Below are positions 19,801-21,761 of a DNA stretch of 21,761 nucleotides, one piece after another. The notes beneath the pieces are model-generated. The model was not told the DNA's origin. It saw only the letters and a list, made by a program, of their open reading frames with translations, and searched no databases. Position 1 is the first letter of the stretch; the number at the start of each line of letters is the position of its first letter. The stretch is from a virus, in IMG/VR virus record IMGVR_UViG_3300043470_000032, positions 1 to 21,761 of that record; one strand, written 5' to 3'. The position numbers and the translations under genes were made by a program.

Positions 19801-21761
19801 CCCAACACGCCCGTGCGCGAAAACTGGAAAAATGCAGTTGATGTATTGCGCCGCGCTACCAAGGGTGACTTTGATACATTGATGCCAAAGTGGGTCGAGT
19901 GGGCAAGCAAGGTAGAACAAGGTGAGGCAGAATTTGGCGCATGGTTTGGCCAGCAAATAGAAGCTGGAAGATCAAAAGCAAACATCACAGATGAAGTTGG
20001 TCTTGCTGCTTTTGTAAAAACACAAAGAAAAACCGGTCTGACATTAAAAGAAATTAAGCTGCTTCCTGAATACCAAAAGCTTTCTGAAGACTTAAACAAC
20101 ACCGAATACTACAAGCGCTTAAACGCCGTAACAAAGCTGCGTGAAATTTCTGATGACTTGCTGCCTACAAAAGAAAGCGGCAAGAAGTATGGCTTTAACG
20201 GTCGTAACGCATTGCGTGCTTTGCTTGGTCTATGGCGCGTCGTCAAAGATCCTAATGCTGACCTGGCTATTGGCGGCACCGCACCGAAAGCCCTTAACTT
20301 CTCCGGCAACCTAATTGGTTTCCGTGAGCGCGCAACCATTGACGTATGGGCGGCTCGTTTGCTGCAACGCCTGTCTGGTGGCATTCGTATCCCATCGATG
20401 GCTGAAAGCGGCGTAACCGGCAACATGCTATCAAGCGGCGAAACCACTTTGCAGTTTGGTTTTGGCCAGGATGTCTTTACCGAAGCGGTTAAGAATATTC
20501 GCGCAGACACACAGATGCAGGCCGAGGATCGCTTGGCCAACATGAATGATGATGACTTGCAGGCCGTGGTTTGGTTCCTGGAAAAAGAAGTCTGGACAAA
20601 AAACAATTGGACAAGCGCAGCCGGTGAAGGTGGCTCATTTGAGTATGAGGCTGACCTAACTGGCCAACGCGATCTTGTAGAGCTTACAAAGCTACGCAAG
20701 ATTATGGACTCGAGCAAATCCACGCCGGAACAAAAGGCCGCGGCCGCTGACCAGATCAATGCCCTGGCACGCACCGTAGATCGCTACACAGGCGGTATAT
20801 CTATTCAGCAAGACGTTGGTACTCAAGGCATCGACTTCGTGCCTACAGACGCCGATATGGCCCGCCTGGGCGAAGATATTAAGACATCGATCTACCAGGA
20901 CGACGACGGGGCCACCGTGCTTGGCAGCAAAGCACTGTCAACCGAAGGCCGTTATGGCAATCCAGAGCGCAGTCTTGACCTGGAAGTGGTTGTGCGCGAA
21001 GGGTTTAATCCTTTGCCAATGTGGCGCAAGATGCTCGAGGCCGCGCGCGACGCCAACCAGGACAGCACCTTCCTGTCTCGAGTCTTACGCGAGGACGAGC
21101 AAGTTGACTACCAGCGCCATCGCCCAGGGGTTGAGATCTATTTCCGGGAAGCAGGGGCAATTGATAAATTGCAGCCAATCCTAGATGACCTGGCCGCTAA
21201 AGGCGTGCAGTTCTACACCGTGATTGTGGACGGCAAGCGTAGCCCAGGAGCAATGGCTGGTGCTATGCCAGACGCTGTAGGTGTGCGCCTGCAATATGTT
21301 CCAGAAATGAATGCTCGATATGGCATGGACGACTTTAACTGGTCGGACTTGACTGTTGAGGAAATATCAACGAAAATGGAAGAACAAGCGATTGCTATGC
21401 AAGATTTGGCTGCCTCCGTGGCGGGCCAAGTCGAGGGCGTGTCATTTGCTGGTCAATTCTGGTATGAGACAGAAGTGGCTTTTAAAAACCAGTATCAGGA
21501 GAAAATTGATGCCATCACAAGTCGAACTAATAAAAGCGGCCGTAGCAAGGCTGGAGCCGCAGCATGGAGCGGACAATCCATTCGTGAAGGGGTTAAAGGA
21601 GCAACTGATTGGGCTAGAGAATCAGAGCTTCAGGCGGGAGCAGAGGTACAGCCTAGCGGTGAACTCCTTGCCCAGCGAGGAATCCCAACAACCGACCAAC
21701 GAACAGGACTTGACCTTAATCCAGACGGAACCGTCACCCTCTACCACCACACCAGCGCCGA
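16891..21761 (+). CDS. Giant polyvalent ejected protein with ADP-ribosyltransferase-like domain (3' end beyond window)
   Basis: ATG 16891 lies in an ATGA overlap without its own ribosome binding site. The frame is open for 1623 residues to the window edge. Visible parts: a helical N-terminus; Ala/Gly-rich apolar regions at 214-250 and 316-394, as in membrane-active virion proteins; a module at 431-498 with NVYISADALRQSG and IPIDEYM; and an ART-like domain at about 651-775. The ART-like domain has H656 in LLYHGT, Y683 in GTGVYLTD and E763 before VVFDP, the H-Y-E pattern. Further conserved blocks are LLGATSPNTPVRENW (965-979) and NFSGNLIGFRERATIDVWAA (1136-1155). At the edge, TVTLYHHTSA (1614-1623) starts what looks like a second ART-like domain. 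Such mosaic proteins enter the cell with phage DNA and may modify host targets. The targets here are unknown. Confidence 0.88.
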   Translation, partial: MSSYEDYLNGLQQKVQKQNRLESVLGEAANTNPDEFANMVKLSKAAQISVDVVPEYKDIANQAKLLRDVNANTMLETSPRTSNFLLSPNNAKTVGDDINNLKDMEAKYGTIKPIERTWTEAFTDPFTRGYRQFESIWAQTIQDTGIFKGLEQKKADAAAAGGVSYDPKIEYSVRMAELKRREQQFQTPIDIQDELAQISNAKTFGEAFTAIRRNPRAVGEITMQSAGTFAPVLAVAAAATVAGPTGPSTVIPFFTQQALRRAGTTAVGSYLIEYGATLDEVMSSTGADMKDPGAIYKIITDDKLMEGARDKATKRGIPIAFFDALTAGLAGKLLSGAKPAVGSIAARVAGEGALQMVGGATGEAVAQGVTGEFKPGDILLEAVAELPTALIEVPGNYKSTMHDAKRAEAVANVVQEMNDLSKANRTRTRDVDTFKQFIDQVSEDGPVQNVYISADALRQSGNAADLSKLSSVVASQVEGALATNGEVQIPIDEYMATIAPSEVSGRIIDDLRVEGETMTRREAREFIERKSEELQASMNQALEKEKTNDIFIKSAKEVETNMFDQLKSTGVYTAAASKNFATYVRDIYVTKAAAMGITPSELYDMIPYKITSNMPGPEVQLFSQDGQVNLDTEAFKSFYGNSVFKDDQGAPVLLYHGTADNVTKFDVNHPNRKDSGWLGTGVYLTDKADMANLYADQKARSLGPKGQNVMPLYARLENPYYATAEDKARVRAGGRPASDAFSADLQAQGYDGVIFQPTDEVKEIVVFDPAAVKSKFNSGLWSKENDLLAQKKKAKSDVTQHVLMAERGERTTGKIARISDAEKAIIDAAAKKLGIKSDEILKLVKNNKLSNPPKDGWAPLELTGVKIEASKNGKPAKYELQYQVVPYTFANGANDKIMQKGTPEYNKKVKAIGRRIHDEVLGVFNRAQAGDKAAQNIIRQAGWYKEMRSRLRQEFGGLGDVFADLLGATSPNTPVRENWKNAVDVLRRATKGDFDTLMPKWVEWASKVEQGEAEFGAWFGQQIEAGRSKANITDEVGLAAFVKTQRKTGLTLKEIKLLPEYQKLSEDLNNTEYYKRLNAVTKLREISDDLLPTKESGKKYGFNGRNALRALLGLWRVVKDPNADLAIGGTAPKALNFSGNLIGFRERATIDVWAARLLQRLSGGIRIPSMAESGVTGNMLSSGETTLQFGFGQDVFTEAVKNIRADTQMQAEDRLANMNDDDLQAVVWFLEKEVWTKNNWTSAAGEGGSFEYEADLTGQRDLVELTKLRKIMDSSKSTPEQKAAAADQINALARTVDRYTGGISIQQDVGTQGIDFVPTDADMARLGEDIKTSIYQDDDGATVLGSKALSTEGRYGNPERSLDLEVVVREGFNPLPMWRKMLEAARDANQDSTFLSRVLREDEQVDYQRHRPGVEIYFREAGAIDKLQPILDDLAAKGVQFYTVIVDGKRSPGAMAGAMPDAVGVRLQYVPEMNARYGMDDFNWSDLTVEEISTKMEEQAIAMQDLAASVAGQVEGVSFAGQFWYETEVAFKNQYQEKIDAITSRTNKSGRSKAGAAAWSGQSIREGVKGATDWARESELQAGAEVQPSGELLAQRGIPTTDQRTGLDLNPDGTVTLYHHTSA
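21509..21761 (+). CDS. Candidate overlapping gene nested in the polyvalent gene (open at window edge)
   Basis: ATG 21509 is preceded by CAGGAG (21496-21501), the best-placed ribosome binding site in the last 4.8 kb. It opens a frame shifted by one from the polyvalent gene, open for 84 codons to the edge. It begins MPSQVELIKAAVARLEPQHG, continues with ADNPFVKGLKEQLIGLENQS and FRREQRYSLAV, then becomes Ser/Thr/Pro-rich. The first 50 residues read like a compact helical protein, and the GADNPFVKxLKEQL pattern resembles small phage proteins I have seen near such genes. In the same stretch 7 of 10 Gly codons of the main frame are GGA, against about 1 in 17 in 18601-19200. This suggests that another frame constrains the DNA. 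It could also mark a sequencing indel or a true gene boundary. Confidence 0.5.
   Translation, partial: MPSQVELIKAAVARLEPQHGADNPFVKGLKEQLIGLENQSFRREQRYSLAVNSLPSEESQQPTNEQDLTLIQTEPSPSTTTPAP

Noticed and set aside
18078-20774. Several minus-strand open frames (up to 221 codons) opposite the polyvalent gene
   Set aside because: The plus-strand frame is continuous for more than 1600 codons with recognisable motifs. The antisense frames show Ser-rich, low-information translations.
1-21761. tRNA genes, CRISPR arrays, insertion sequences and attachment sites
   Set aside because: No cloverleaf, regularly spaced repeats, transposase or terminal inverted repeats were recognised by eye. A tRNA scan would settle the first.

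Overview
The window is a compact stretch of a tailed double-stranded DNA phage (or prophage) with podovirus-type architecture. Every supported gene lies on the + strand and the genes are packed end to end, often overlapping by 1-4 bases. The best recognised proteins are a T7-type head-tail connector (portal), a major capsid protein followed by a Bbp16-like cement protein, a Bbp19-like protein, T7 gp11/gp12-like tail proteins, a gp14-like core protein, a muramidase-bearing internal virion protein and a giant polyvalent protein. Together they point to the Bordetella phage BPP-1 / Bcep22-like group, so a betaproteobacterial host is likely. That host assignment is inference. No host gene, integrase, tRNA or CRISPR array is visible.

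Layout. Positions 1-2005 hold small accessory genes: a partial gene, a 35-residue membrane peptide, a possible PD-(D/E)XK-type protein, two unknowns, a zinc-ribbon protein, a 57-residue protein, a 14-residue basic proline-rich microgene and an HTH protein. Positions 1986-3975 encode the small and large terminase subunits. Positions 4019-5272 encode a GNAT acetyltransferase, a cupin-like protein and a small Ala/Gln-rich protein. Positions 5274-10746 are the head module: portal, Dps-like mini-ferritin, C1q-like protein, Bbp19-like protein, scaffold-like protein, major capsid protein, cement protein and a small protein. It is closed by a strong intrinsic terminator at 10785-10815. Positions 10834-13970 encode the tail adaptor and a large tail protein. 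Positions 14059-21761 encode the ejected or internal proteins: a gp14-like protein, a GH108 muramidase protein and a polyvalent protein of at least 1623 residues that runs off the right edge.

How the genes work together. Terminase packages DNA through the portal into a shell of capsid plus cement protein that is probably built on the scaffold-like protein. The gp11/gp12-like proteins close the tail. The last three proteins probably travel in the virion, cut peptidoglycan and enter the host with the DNA. The GNAT, cupin, Dps-like and C1q-like genes sit inside this operon as likely accessory cargo or decoration.

Most notable observations: (1) a sequence element, GGTGCCCGTAT plus flanking similarity, recurs at three gene junctions directly after stop codons. 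Two copies can fold a hairpin near the next start, and in those copies a 14-16 codon ORF links the upstream stop to a downstream start that lacks a ribosome binding site. (2) A Dps-like protein with complete ferroxidase spacing lies in the head operon. (3) A well-initiated second ORF is nested out of frame in the polyvalent gene at 21509, where the codon use of the host frame changes. (4) The polyvalent protein carries an ART-like domain with an H-Y-E pattern, and a second ART-like start appears at the window edge.
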